64,000 nucleotides of DNA from Klenkia taihuensis (GTDB lineage Bacteria; Actinomycetota; Actinomycetes; Mycobacteriales; Geodermatophilaceae), in the NCBI RefSeq assembly GCF_900112525.1, contig NZ_FOMD01000002.1, positions 620,001 through 684,000 on the forward strand, read 5' to 3'. The position numbers were made by a program, and so were the translations under genes. This document shows positions 34,810-42,236 of the stretch, piece after piece. Below the pieces are notes generated by a model. The model was not told where the DNA came from, did not search any database, and was given only the letters and a program-made list of their open reading frames with translations. Positions within the stretch are counted from its first letter, which is position 1. The number at the start of each line of letters is the position of its first letter.

Positions 34810-36920
34810 TGCCCCCGCACACCCCGCCGGGCCGGGTCCTCACCGGCGGCCGCATCGTCGCCCGCGTGCTGCTGGTCTGGGGGCTCACCACCGGCGCCCT
34901 GCTGCTGCTGGACCGCTGGCTGACCGGCTTCCGCATGACCGACTGGTGGCAGCCCCCGGTGGCCGCGCTGCTGCTGGGCGTGCTGGCCGGCGTCGTCTGG
35001 CCCCTGCTGATGCGCATCGCGCTGCCCATCGCCTTCTTCACCCTCGGCCTGGGCGGGTTCCTCGTGCTCGGCGCCGGGGTGCTCGGCATCTTCCTCGCCA
35101 TCCCCGGCGTCGAGGTCACCTCGTTCAAGACCTCGGTCGTCGTCGCGGTCTCCATGGCCGGGGTCGCCGCGCTGATCAGCAGCCTGCTGGCCATCGACGA
35201 GGACGAGCTGTTCTTCCGCCGCGCCCGCCGCAAGCGGACCGACGGCGAGGCCACCCCGGTGCCCGGCGTGCTGTTCCTGCAGGTCGACGGGCTGGGCCAC
35301 GCCACCGCGCAGCGCGCCGTCCGCGACGGCACCATGCCCACGCTGGCCGCCTGGCTGCGCGAGGGCAGCCACCGGCTCACCTGGTGGCACACCGACTGGA
35401 GCTCGCAGACCGGCGCCAGCGTCTGCGGCATCCTGCAGGGCTCCAACTTCGACGTCGTCGGGTTCCGCTGGTACGAGAAGGACCGCGACCGGGTGCTGGC
35501 CGTCTCCCACCCCGAGGACGCCGCGCTGGTCGAGGCCCGGCACTCCGACGGCGGCGGGCTGCTGGCCCCCGACGGCGCCGGGCGGGGCAACCTGTTCACC
35601 GGCGACGCCCGCTACGTCTCGCTGACCATGAGCTCGCTGGCCGTCGTCGTCCCCCAGGGGTCCCGGCGGGCCCGCCGCGGCCGCGACCGGGTGGGCGCGG
35701 GCTACTACGCCTACTTCGCCAACCCGGTGAACGCGCTGCGCACCCTGACGGTGTCCCTGGTCGACGTCGTCCGGGAGCTGGTCGCCGCCGGCAAGCAGCG
35801 GCGGGCCGACGTCCGGCCGCGGATCGACCGCGGGGGGCTCTACCCGCTGGCCCGCCCGGGGACGACGGTCATCGCCCGCGACGTGGTGGTGGCCGCCCTC
35901 ATCGAGGACATGCTGGCCGGCCGGCCGGTGGCCTACGCCGACTTCCTCGGCTACGACGAGGTCGCCCACCACTCCGGCATCGAGCGGTTCGACACCCTGC
36001 AGGTGCTGCGCTCCATCGACCAGCAGATCGGCCGGCTGTGGCGGGCCACCCAGCTCGCGCCGCGGCCCTACCACCTGGTCTGCCTGTCCGACCACGGCCA
36101 GACCCAGGGCCAGTCGTTCGCCCAGCGGTTCGGCGAGACGATCGAGGAGCTGGTCGGCCGGCTGTGCGGCGGGCCGACGGCGGCCGCGCACCGGGGGCAC
36201 GGCCGGCAGCGGGCGACGGAGGGCTGGCAGGTGGGCGCCGCGCTCGCCGAGGCGGCCAGCGGGCCGGGCTTCGTGGCCCGCCGGCTGCGCGACCGGGTGG
36301 AGCGGGCCGGGTCGGCCGAGCACACGCCCCGCGACACCGCCGGCGCACCCGGCAAGGTCGCCCGCGTCGCCCCCGGTTTGGTCTGCGTGGTCAGCGGCCA
36401 CACCGCGATGGTCTCGTTCACCGACCTGGCCGGCCGGGTGCCGATCGAGGAGATCGAGCGCCGCTGGCCGGCCCTGCTGCCCTCCCTGGTCGACCACCCG
36501 GGCGTGGGGTTCCTGCTGGTGCACTCCACCGAGTTCGGCCCGGTGGTGCTCGGCCGCGACGGCGTGCACCGGCTGGACTCCGGCGTCGTCATCGGGGAGG
36601 ACCCGCTGGCGCCCTACGGCGAGCACGCCGCCCGGCTGGTGGCCCGCACCTCGACCTTCCCGCACTGCGCCGACGTGATGATCAACAGCCGGTTCGACCC
36701 GGCGACGGAGGAGGCCTCGGCCTTCGAGCCGCACGTGGGCTCGCACGGCGGCCTCGGCGGCCCGCAGCAGCGCGGTTTCCTGCTGCACCCGGCCGGGTTC
36801 ACCGACCCGGGCGAGATCGTGGGCGCCGAGCACCTGCACCGGGTGCTGCGCGGCTGGCTCACCGACCTGGGCCACCCCGACCCCCGGGCCGCCGTCCCCA
36901 CCCGCACCGAGGTGGGTTGA
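34809..36920 (+). CDS. Holin-like membrane domain fused to alkaline-phosphatase-superfamily phosphodiesterase
   Basis: The 703-residue protein has four membrane helices in the first 135 residues (phage holin IV-like domain). A basic linker and a large alkaline-phosphatase / type I phosphodiesterase domain follow. Visible metal-site features are FLQVDGLGHATAQRAV, the nucleophile region DWSSQTGASVCGIL, GYDEVAHHSGIERFDTL and CLSDHGQTQG. Such fusions are common in actinobacteria and probably cleave a phosphodiester or lipid-linked phosphate at the membrane; the substrate is not known. GTG 34806 is an alternative start in the same frame. It is the last gene of the coupled operon. Confidence 0.86.
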   Translation: MPPHTPPGRVLTGGRIVARVLLVWGLTTGALLLLDRWLTGFRMTDWWQPPVAALLLGVLAGVVWPLLMRIALPIAFFTLGLGGFLVLGAGVLGIFLAIPGVEVTSFKTSVVVAVSMAGVAALISSLLAIDEDELFFRRARRKRTDGEATPVPGVLFLQVDGLGHATAQRAVRDGTMPTLAAWLREGSHRLTWWHTDWSSQTGASVCGILQGSNFDVVGFRWYEKDRDRVLAVSHPEDAALVEARHSDGGGLLAPDGAGRGNLFTGDARYVSLTMSSLAVVVPQGSRRARRGRDRVGAGYYAYFANPVNALRTLTVSLVDVVRELVAAGKQRRADVRPRIDRGGLYPLARPGTTVIARDVVVAALIEDMLAGRPVAYADFLGYDEVAHHSGIERFDTLQVLRSIDQQIGRLWRATQLAPRPYHLVCLSDHGQTQGQSFAQRFGETIEELVGRLCGGPTAAAHRGHGRQRATEGWQVGAALAEAASGPGFVARRLRDRVERAGSAEHTPRDTAGAPGKVARVAPGLVCVVSGHTAMVSFTDLAGRVPIEEIERRWPALLPSLVDHPGVGFLLVHSTEFGPVVLGRDGVHRLDSGVVIGEDPLAPYGEHAARLVARTSTFPHCADVMINSRFDPATEEASAFEPHVGSHGGLGGPQQRGFLLHPAGFTDPGEIVGAEHLHRVLRGWLTDLGHPDPRAAVPTRTEVG

Positions 36921-36927
36921 CCCGCCT

Positions 36928-36986
36928 CGGCGCCCCTCCACCCGTGCTACGGCGCGGTTCGACGGCCGCCCGGACGGGTTGACCCG
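36928..36986 (+). repeat. Intergenic 59-nt repeat, copy B
   Basis: This is the partner of 26827-26885, starting 7 nt after a plus-strand stop codon. Both copies end CGGGTTGACCCG, and both follow the last gene of a plus-strand unit. Confidence 0.45.
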
Positions 36987-37037
36987 CGTCGCCGCACGGC
37001 CCTCAAGTGCGCAGGCCGGCGAGCCGATCACCACCGT

Positions 37038-37439
37038 GTGACCCTGCTGGAGCAGCCCGCGACCGCGCCCCTGCGCGCCGGTTCGCTGGCGGCTGCCCTG
37101 CACCTGGCCGGCCCGCTCGCCTCGCTGCTGGTGATCGCCGTCGACGAGGACCGCACGACCGCCGTCCGCGCCGCGCTGCGCCGGGAGACCCGGACCGAGG
37201 ACTGGGTCGGCACCGACGGGGACGACGTCCTCGTGGTGCTCGCCGTGCTCCCCGCCGACCTGGACGCCGTCGCCGACCGCCTGCTGGAGGTCGCCGAGCG
37301 GGTGGCCGGCCGCCCGGCAGCCGCGGGGCTGACCGCGGTGTCCCGCGACCGCTCCCCCGGCGAGCTGCTCGACCGCGCCCGCACCGGGCTGCGCGTGGCC
37401 TGGGCCTGCGGCGGGGGCCGCGTCGTCCGCCACCCCTGA
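37038..37439 (+). CDS. Stand-alone degenerate GGDEF-like domain
   Basis: The 133-residue product matches the second half of a GGDEF domain in layout: a strand (LLVIAVDED), a long helix, the signature region as GTDGDDVLVVLAV instead of GGDEF, and a C-terminal RARTGLRVAWACGGGRVV resembling the usual AL..AK..GGNRV end. It lacks the first half and all catalytic residues, so it cannot be an active cyclase. It may bind nucleotide or a partner protein, or be a remnant. It follows the c-di-GMP operon after 117 nt and precedes gpgS. Confidence 0.6.
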   Translation: MTLLEQPATAPLRAGSLAAALHLAGPLASLLVIAVDEDRTTAVRAALRRETRTEDWVGTDGDDVLVVLAVLPADLDAVADRLLEVAERVAGRPAAAGLTAVSRDRSPGELLDRARTGLRVAWACGGGRVVRHP

Positions 37440-37529
37440 GCACCTCTGCTGTTCCGCTCCTGTGAAGATCAGGTGAACCCGGTCCCACCAGCGCGACACG
37501 GGGCGCACCGGTGGCCGACAGTGGTGCCC

Positions 37530-38510
37530 ATGCGACCCGACGCCCGCGCCTGGTTCGAGCACCGCACCACGTCGGCCACCTCGTTGGCCGAGATCGACAC
37601 CGCCGCCCTGCTGGCCGCCAAGCGCGCCGGCGGGCACCGGGTCAGCGTCGTGCTGCCCGCCCGCAACGAGGCCGCCACCGTCGGGGGCCTGGTCGTCGAC
37701 CTGGTCGCCCGCTGGGTGGACGACGTCCCCCTGGTCGACGAGCTGGTCGTGATGGACTCCGACTCCACCGACGACACCGCCGCGGTCGCCCGGGCCGCCG
37801 GCGCGCAGGTGGTGGCCACCGCCGACGTGCTGCCCGCCCACGGCTCCCGCCCCGGCAAGGGCGAGGCGTTGTGGAAGTCGCTGGCCACCACGACCGGCGA
37901 CCTGGTCGTGTTCATGGACTCCGACCTGCTCAACGACACCGCGCACTACGTCCCCGGGCTGCTGACCCCGCTGCTCACCCAGCCGCGGGTCTCCTACGTC
38001 AAGGGCTGCTACACCCGCCCGCTCACCGTCGACGGCCAGGTCCGTCCGGCCGGCGGCGGCCGGGTCACCGAGCTGACCGCCCGCCCGCTGCTCAACGCGC
38101 TGTGGCCCGAGCTGGCCGGGTTCGTGCAGCCCCTGGGCGGGGAGTACGCCGGACGCCGCTCGGCGCTGGAGCAGGTGCCCTTCGTCTCCGGCTACGGCGT
38201 GGAGGTGGGCCTGCTGGTCGACCTGCTGCAGGTGTGCGGCCTGCCCGGGCTGGCCCAGGTCGACCTCGGCACGCGGGTGCACTCGCACCAGACCGACGAG
38301 GCGCTGGGCGTGATGGCCGGCCAGATCGTGTCCACCGTGCTCGCCCGGGCCTCCCGCGGCAGCAGCGACCGGCACCGCAGCGCCCCCGGTGGCCTGCTGA
38401 CCCAGTTCGCGCACGACGGCGACGGCTTCGTGCCGACCAGCGTGCCGGTGGCAGTGGACCAGCGCCCGCCGATGGTCGCCGTCCGCGAGTACGTCGAGCG
38501 CGCCGCCTGA
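37530..38510 (+). CDS. gpgS: Glucosyl-3-phosphoglycerate synthase
   Basis: The 326-residue GT81-family enzyme has SVVLPARNEAATVGGLVVDL, DSDSTDDTAAVARAAGA, the catalytic-site DSD in LVVFMDSDLLN, GKGEALWKSL and FVSGYGVEVGLLVDL. All match mycobacterial GpgS (324 residues). It transfers glucose from a nucleotide donor to 3-phosphoglycerate, the first step toward glucosylglycerate and methylglucose lipopolysaccharide. The frame begins at 37473, but ATG 37530 gives the family length and is preceded by GTGGTG. A HAD phosphatase lies convergent to it; a role of that enzyme in dephosphorylating glucosyl-3-phosphoglycerate is possible but not shown. Confidence 0.93.
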   Translation: MRPDARAWFEHRTTSATSLAEIDTAALLAAKRAGGHRVSVVLPARNEAATVGGLVVDLVARWVDDVPLVDELVVMDSDSTDDTAAVARAAGAQVVATADVLPAHGSRPGKGEALWKSLATTTGDLVVFMDSDLLNDTAHYVPGLLTPLLTQPRVSYVKGCYTRPLTVDGQVRPAGGGRVTELTARPLLNALWPELAGFVQPLGGEYAGRRSALEQVPFVSGYGVEVGLLVDLLQVCGLPGLAQVDLGTRVHSHQTDEALGVMAGQIVSTVLARASRGSSDRHRSAPGGLLTQFAHDGDGFVPTSVPVAVDQRPPMVAVREYVERAA

Positions 38511-38523
38511 CGCCCCTCCTGCT

Positions 38524-38617
38524 CAGCGTTGATCAGGGGAGTTGATCGACGTCCGTCCTCCCTCACGAGATCTGGTGGACCAGGACGGAGTTGGATCAAC
38601 CTCCCTGATCAACGCTG
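38524..38617. repeat. Large imperfect palindrome between convergent genes (bidirectional terminator or REP-like element)
   Basis: Arms 38524-38559 and 38582-38617 pair over 36 nt with five mismatches around a 22-nt loop. The outer arm reads CAGCGTTGATCAGGG. The right arm contains the HAD gene stop codon. It could end transcription from both sides. Its length and symmetry exceed normal terminators and resemble dispersed palindromic elements. Confidence 0.7.
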
Positions 38618-39283
38618 CTCACCGGCCCAGCGGGTGGAGTCGAGGGCGGCGGTGAGGTCGGCGGGGGTGTCGTACAGCTCCACCGCGCCCGCCGCCCGCA
38701 GCTCGTCGTCCCCGAACCCGCCGGACCGGACGACGTAGGCGGGCATCCCCGCCCGCTTCGCCGCCTCGACGTCGTACACCGAGTCCCCCACCACGACGGC
38801 CGGCGCGTCCTCGGGCTCGCCGAGCTTGGCCAGCGCCGTCCGCAGCAGGTCGGGCGCGGGCTTGGAGGCCTCGACGTCGTCGCTGGTCGTCCACGCCTCG
38901 GCCAGGTCCCGGGCGTCGAGCAGGTCCAGGTAGTGGTCGACCTGGTCGGCCTTGCCCGAGCTGGCCAGCACCAGGCGGTGCCCCCGCTCCCGGACGGCGA
39001 CCAGCAGGTCCCGCGCCCCCGGCAGCGGTGCCAGCTCGCCGAGCAGCGGCTGCACCTCCTCCTCCCACCGCTCGCGGGCGGCGTCGCCGAGGCGCTCCTC
39101 CAGCTCGTCGCCGCCCACCGCGGCCACCAGCTGGTCCCCGCCCATGCCGATCAACCGGTGCAGCCGCCACACCGGCACCGTCTCGCCGAGCGACCGGAAG
39201 GCGCGGTACCAGGCCAGCGCGTGGTGGTAGTTGGAGTCGACGAGGGTGCCGTCCACGTCGAGGACGGCAATGCGGGGAGCCAT
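38609..39283 (-). CDS. HAD-superfamily hydrolase (phosphoglycolate phosphatase-like)
   Basis: The 224-residue protein has HAD motif I DVDGTLVDSN, a C1 cap domain of the beta-phosphoglucomutase/Gph type, motif II LASSG, motif III Lys in ASKPAPD and motif IV GDSVYDVEAA. It should hydrolyse a small phosphomonoester in the cytoplasm. ATG 39283 is chosen because it starts seven residues before motif I; the frame upstream is antisense to the gene at 39365. Substrate is unknown. Confidence 0.92.
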   Translation of the reverse strand: MAPRIAVLDVDGTLVDSNYHHALAWYRAFRSLGETVPVWRLHRLIGMGGDQLVAAVGGDELEERLGDAARERWEEEVQPLLGELAPLPGARDLLVAVRERGHRLVLASSGKADQVDHYLDLLDARDLAEAWTTSDDVEASKPAPDLLRTALAKLGEPEDAPAVVVGDSVYDVEAAKRAGMPAYVVRSGGFGDDELRAAGAVELYDTPADLTAALDSTRWAGEQR

Positions 39284-39364
39284 CCGCACCCGGTGCCCGG
39301 ACACCCCGGGGCCTGAACCCCCTGCCTCCGGCGGCGCGCCCGGGCGTGCGGCAGGATCGCCGGG

Positions 39365-39814
39365 GTGACGCCCGACAGCCCCGCCGCCGGGTCCCCCTCC
39401 CTCCCCCAGGCGCCCACCGTGGTGTCGCGGTGCCCCGGGTGCGGGGCCGTGCTGGCCGCCGTCCCCGGTCTGGAGGCCCGGCACGAGGGGGCCTCCCCCA
39501 GCTGCACCCGGCTGTTCGACGTCACCGTCCGCGGGCTGCGCGACGAGGCGCCCAGCGACCTGCGCGCGGCCGGGCTGGTCCAGCTCGCCACCGCCGCCTA
39601 CGACGCCCAGCACGGCGGGGACGCCGACACCGTGCAGCGGCTGCGCACCCTGGTCGGCGAGGGCGCCCGCCGGCCGCTGCTGGAGCGACCACCTGCGCAG
39701 TGGCGCACGACGGTCGCCGACATCGCCGCCGACCTCGACGTGGTCGACCTGCCGGTGCTGCTGCGCTCGTGGGCGCAGGCCGTGTCGGCGGACTGGGCCG
39801 GCGATACGGACTGA
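39365..39814 (+). CDS. DUF5946-type protein with N-terminal zinc-ribbon-like CPGCG
   Basis: The 149-residue protein opens with a short disordered stretch, then SRCPGCGAVLAAVPG and SPSCTRLFDVTV, followed by LATAAYDAQHGG and a helical C-terminus. This order (CPGCG, SP-C, AYxxQH) is that of the DUF5946 family. Two CxxC-like cysteine sites may bind zinc. The role is unknown. GTG 39365 is preceded by GCCGGG. It ends 42 nt before the TetR gene. Confidence 0.72.
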   Translation: MTPDSPAAGSPSLPQAPTVVSRCPGCGAVLAAVPGLEARHEGASPSCTRLFDVTVRGLRDEAPSDLRAAGLVQLATAAYDAQHGGDADTVQRLRTLVGEGARRPLLERPPAQWRTTVADIAADLDVVDLPVLLRSWAQAVSADWAGDTD

Positions 39815-39842
39815 GCTGCTCCCGCCACGGCCGTCGTCACTT

Positions 39843-39848
39843 TACGAT
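39843..39848 (+). promoter_or_regulatory. TANNNT -10 of a probable leaderless TetR transcript
   Basis: TACGAT lies 8 nt before ATG 39857. The surrounding TTTACGATGTCAAA is a weak palindrome that could be the regulator's own operator. Confidence 0.5.
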
Positions 39849-39856
39849 GTCAAACC

Positions 39857-40609
39857 ATGACGGCAGCGCCGGCCGACCGCCGGGCCCGGAAGAAGGCCAG
39901 GACGCACGACGAGCTGCGCGTCGTGGCGCAGCGGCTGTTCACCGAGCGGGGCTTCGACGCGGTGACCGTGGCCGACGTGGCGCAGGCCGCCGACGTCGCC
40001 GTGCAGACCGTCTTCAACCACTACCCGACCAAGGAGGACCTCTACTTCGCCGGGCGGGCGCCCTGGGTGGAGGGTCCGGCGCGGGCCGTGGTGCACCGCG
40101 CCCCGGGCACCGGTGCGGTGGCCACCGCCCACGCCTGGATCACCCGCCACGTGCTCGCCGTCCCCGGGTTGCTGCGCCGTCCGACCGGCGCCGCGTTCGC
40201 CGCCGGGACCCTGGCCAGCCCCTCCCTGCGGGTGCACCAGCGGGAGCTGCTGCGCGACGGCGAGGACCGCCTGGCCCGGGCGCTGCGGGCGACCTGGGTA
40301 GAGCAGGTCGGCGAGGAGGACGGCATCGGCCTGGTGGCGGCGCTGAGCAGCGCCCTGCTGCTCACGACCGGCCGGGTGGCCCTGGGCGAGCAGATGACGG
40401 TCATCCGCGCGGCGGACCCGGCCGCGCGGGCCAGCAGGGCGGTCGCCGAGGAGGCCCGGCGCCGCAGCCGGCCCGCCCTGGACGCGGTGGGCAACGGCTT
40501 CGCCCAGCTGGCCGACCGGGCCGACGCCCCGCCGGCGTTCCGGCGGGTGGCCGAGCTCGAGCGCGACCTGCCCCCGGACCCGCGGGTGGCCCGGCGGACC
40601 ACCCCGTAG
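39857..40609 (+). CDS. TetR-family transcriptional regulator
   Basis: The 250-residue protein has an N-terminal TetR DNA-binding domain: ARTHDELRVVAQRLFTERGF, then the helix-turn-helix VTVADVAQAADVAVQTVFNHY. It is followed by PTKEDLYFA and an all-helical ligand-binding domain. It should repress target genes as a dimer until an unknown ligand binds. It probably regulates itself. The stop is TAG. Another TetR gene is convergent, 3 nt away. Confidence 0.92.
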   Translation: MTAAPADRRARKKARTHDELRVVAQRLFTERGFDAVTVADVAQAADVAVQTVFNHYPTKEDLYFAGRAPWVEGPARAVVHRAPGTGAVATAHAWITRHVLAVPGLLRRPTGAAFAAGTLASPSLRVHQRELLRDGEDRLARALRATWVEQVGEEDGIGLVAALSSALLLTTGRVALGEQMTVIRAADPAARASRAVAEEARRRSRPALDAVGNGFAQLADRADAPPAFRRVAELERDLPPDPRVARRTTP

Positions 40610-40612
40610 CGG

Positions 40613-41224
40613 TCAGGCGGTGGGGGCGGTGACCGCGGGCAGCAGGACGGAGTCGACCAGGTCGGCGACCTCGGCGTCGGACAGCGGCGTGGAGAACGCG
40701 GTGTAGCGCTCCCACCACAGCGCCTGCACCAGGGTGCGCAGCAGGGCCAGCCGCTCGGGGCTGATGCCCTCGCCGCGGTCGGCGGCGCGGGCGGCCAGCT
40801 CGTCGAGCACGGTGGCCAGCGGCTTCACGACGGCGGCGTCCAGCCCGGCCCGCAGCTCCTCGTCGTGGTGCGCCGCGCCGACCAGACCGGCCGCGGCGCG
40901 CTCCTCCCGCGAGAGCGCCCGCGTCCACGGCTGCAGCAGCGCCACCAGGTCACCGCGCAGGGAGCCGGTGTCCTCGGGGCAGGTGACCAGCTCGAAGCCG
41001 GTGACCGCGTGCCGCACCAGGGCGGACATGGTGGGCCAGCGCCGGTAGATGCCGGCCTTGCCGGCCCGGGCGCGGGCGGCGACCCGGTCGCTGTTGAGCC
41101 GACCCCAGCCCTCGTCGGCCAGGATGTCCACGGCCACGGCCACCAGCTGCTCGGACAGCTCAGGGCTCAGCGGGCGGCCCGGCGAGCGGTGCGCGGCGCG
41201 GGCGGGCAGGTCGGTGCTCGTCAC
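40613..41224 (-). CDS. TetR-family transcriptional regulator
   Basis: The 203-residue protein has a TetR DNA-binding domain with LVAVAVDILADEGWGRLNSD, the helix-turn-helix VAARARAGKAGIYRRW and TMSALVRHAV. A C-terminal helical effector domain follows, with a conserved TLVQALWWERY segment. GTG 41224 is preferred over the first frame start (41311), as it places the N-terminal arm at normal length. A 4-bp inverted repeat GTGG(N5)CCAC lies upstream near 41245-41260. Its targets are unknown; menB is the next gene upstream on the same strand. Confidence 0.9.
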   Translation of the reverse strand: MTSTDLPARAAHRSPGRPLSPELSEQLVAVAVDILADEGWGRLNSDRVAARARAGKAGIYRRWPTMSALVRHAVTGFELVTCPEDTGSLRGDLVALLQPWTRALSREERAAAGLVGAAHHDEELRAGLDAAVVKPLATVLDELAARAADRGEGISPERLALLRTLVQALWWERYTAFSTPLSDAEVADLVDSVLLPAVTAPTA

Positions 41225-41335
41225 GGGGTCCACTGTGCACGACTGAGTGGAGTCACCACAACGACCGAGACCATCCAGCGTCGGCGAGTCACACGTAACA
41301 CGGTAAGCCACTACGGCCCGTGTGCGGCCGGAAGG

Positions 41336-42226
41336 TCAGACGTGCCACGGGAAACGGGAGAAGTCGGCCGGTCGCTTCTCCAGGAAGGAGTCCCGGCCCT
41401 CGACGGCCTCCTCGGCCATGTACGCGAGGCGGGTCGTCTCCCCGGCGAAGAGCTGCTGGCCGACCAGGCCGTCGTCGACCAGGTTGAACGAGTACTTCAG
41501 CATCCGCTGGGCGGTGGGGCTCTTGGCCACGATCGTGCGCGCCCACTCCAGCGCCCGGGTCTCCAGCTCGGCGTGCGGGACGACGGCGTTGACCATGCCC
41601 ATCCGGTGCGCGTCGGCGGCGGAGTACTCGCTGCCCAGGAAGAAGATCTCGCGGGCGAACTTCTGGCCGACCTGCCGGGCCAGGTAGGCCGAGCCGTAGC
41701 CGCCGTCGAAGCTGCCGACGTCGGCGTCGGTCTGCTTGAACCGGGCGTGCTCCTCGCTGGCGAGGGTCAGGTCGCTGACCACGTGCAGGCTGTGCCCGCC
41801 GCCGGCCGCCCAGCCGGGGACGACGCACACCACGACCTTCGGCATGAACCGGATGAGCCGCTGCACCTCCAGGATGTGCAGCCGCCCGTTCACCCCGGCG
41901 CCGGCCTCGTAGCCGTACCGGCCGCGGACCCGCTGGTCCCCGCCGGAGCAGAACGCCCAGCCGCCGTCGCGGGGGCTGGGCCCGTTGCCGGTGAGCAGGA
42001 CGCAGCCCACGGAGGTGTCCAGCCGGGCGTGCTCGAGCACCTGCAGCAGCTGGTCGACCGTCTGCGGCCGGAAAGCGTTGCGCACCTCGGGCCGGTCGAA
42101 CGCGACCCGGACGACACCGCCCTCGACCGCCCGGTGGTAGGTCAGGTCGGTCAGGCCCTCGAAGCCCGGCACCTGCTCCCACGCCGCGGGGTCGAAGGTC
42201 TCCGAGACGCCGTCCAGTGCACTCAC
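41336..42226 (-). CDS. menB: 1,4-dihydroxy-2-naphthoyl-CoA synthase
   Basis: The 296-residue crotonase-fold enzyme has the MenB-specific insert: FCSGGDQRVRGRYGY, WAAGGGHSLHVVSDLTLAS, the catalytic-loop motif VGSFDGGYGSAYLARQVG and KFAREIFFLG. It cyclises o-succinylbenzoyl-CoA in menaquinone synthesis. Menaquinone is the usual respiratory quinone of actinobacteria and would be the natural partner of the formate dehydrogenase above. No other men gene is in the window. It lies 10 nt downstream of the TPP-enzyme gene and may be read through from it. Confidence 0.95.
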   Translation of the reverse strand: MSALDGVSETFDPAAWEQVPGFEGLTDLTYHRAVEGGVVRVAFDRPEVRNAFRPQTVDQLLQVLEHARLDTSVGCVLLTGNGPSPRDGGWAFCSGGDQRVRGRYGYEAGAGVNGRLHILEVQRLIRFMPKVVVCVVPGWAAGGGHSLHVVSDLTLASEEHARFKQTDADVGSFDGGYGSAYLARQVGQKFAREIFFLGSEYSAADAHRMGMVNAVVPHAELETRALEWARTIVAKSPTAQRMLKYSFNLVDDGLVGQQLFAGETTRLAYMAEEAVEGRDSFLEKRPADFSRFPWHV

Positions 42227-42236
42227 CCGGCGGACG

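Noticed and set aside
34653-38414. A minus-strand open frame of about 1,250 codons
   Set aside because: It is antisense to the holin-phosphodiesterase, GGDEF-like and gpgS genes, all of which have clear family motifs. It is Gly/Arg/Val-rich without any domain.
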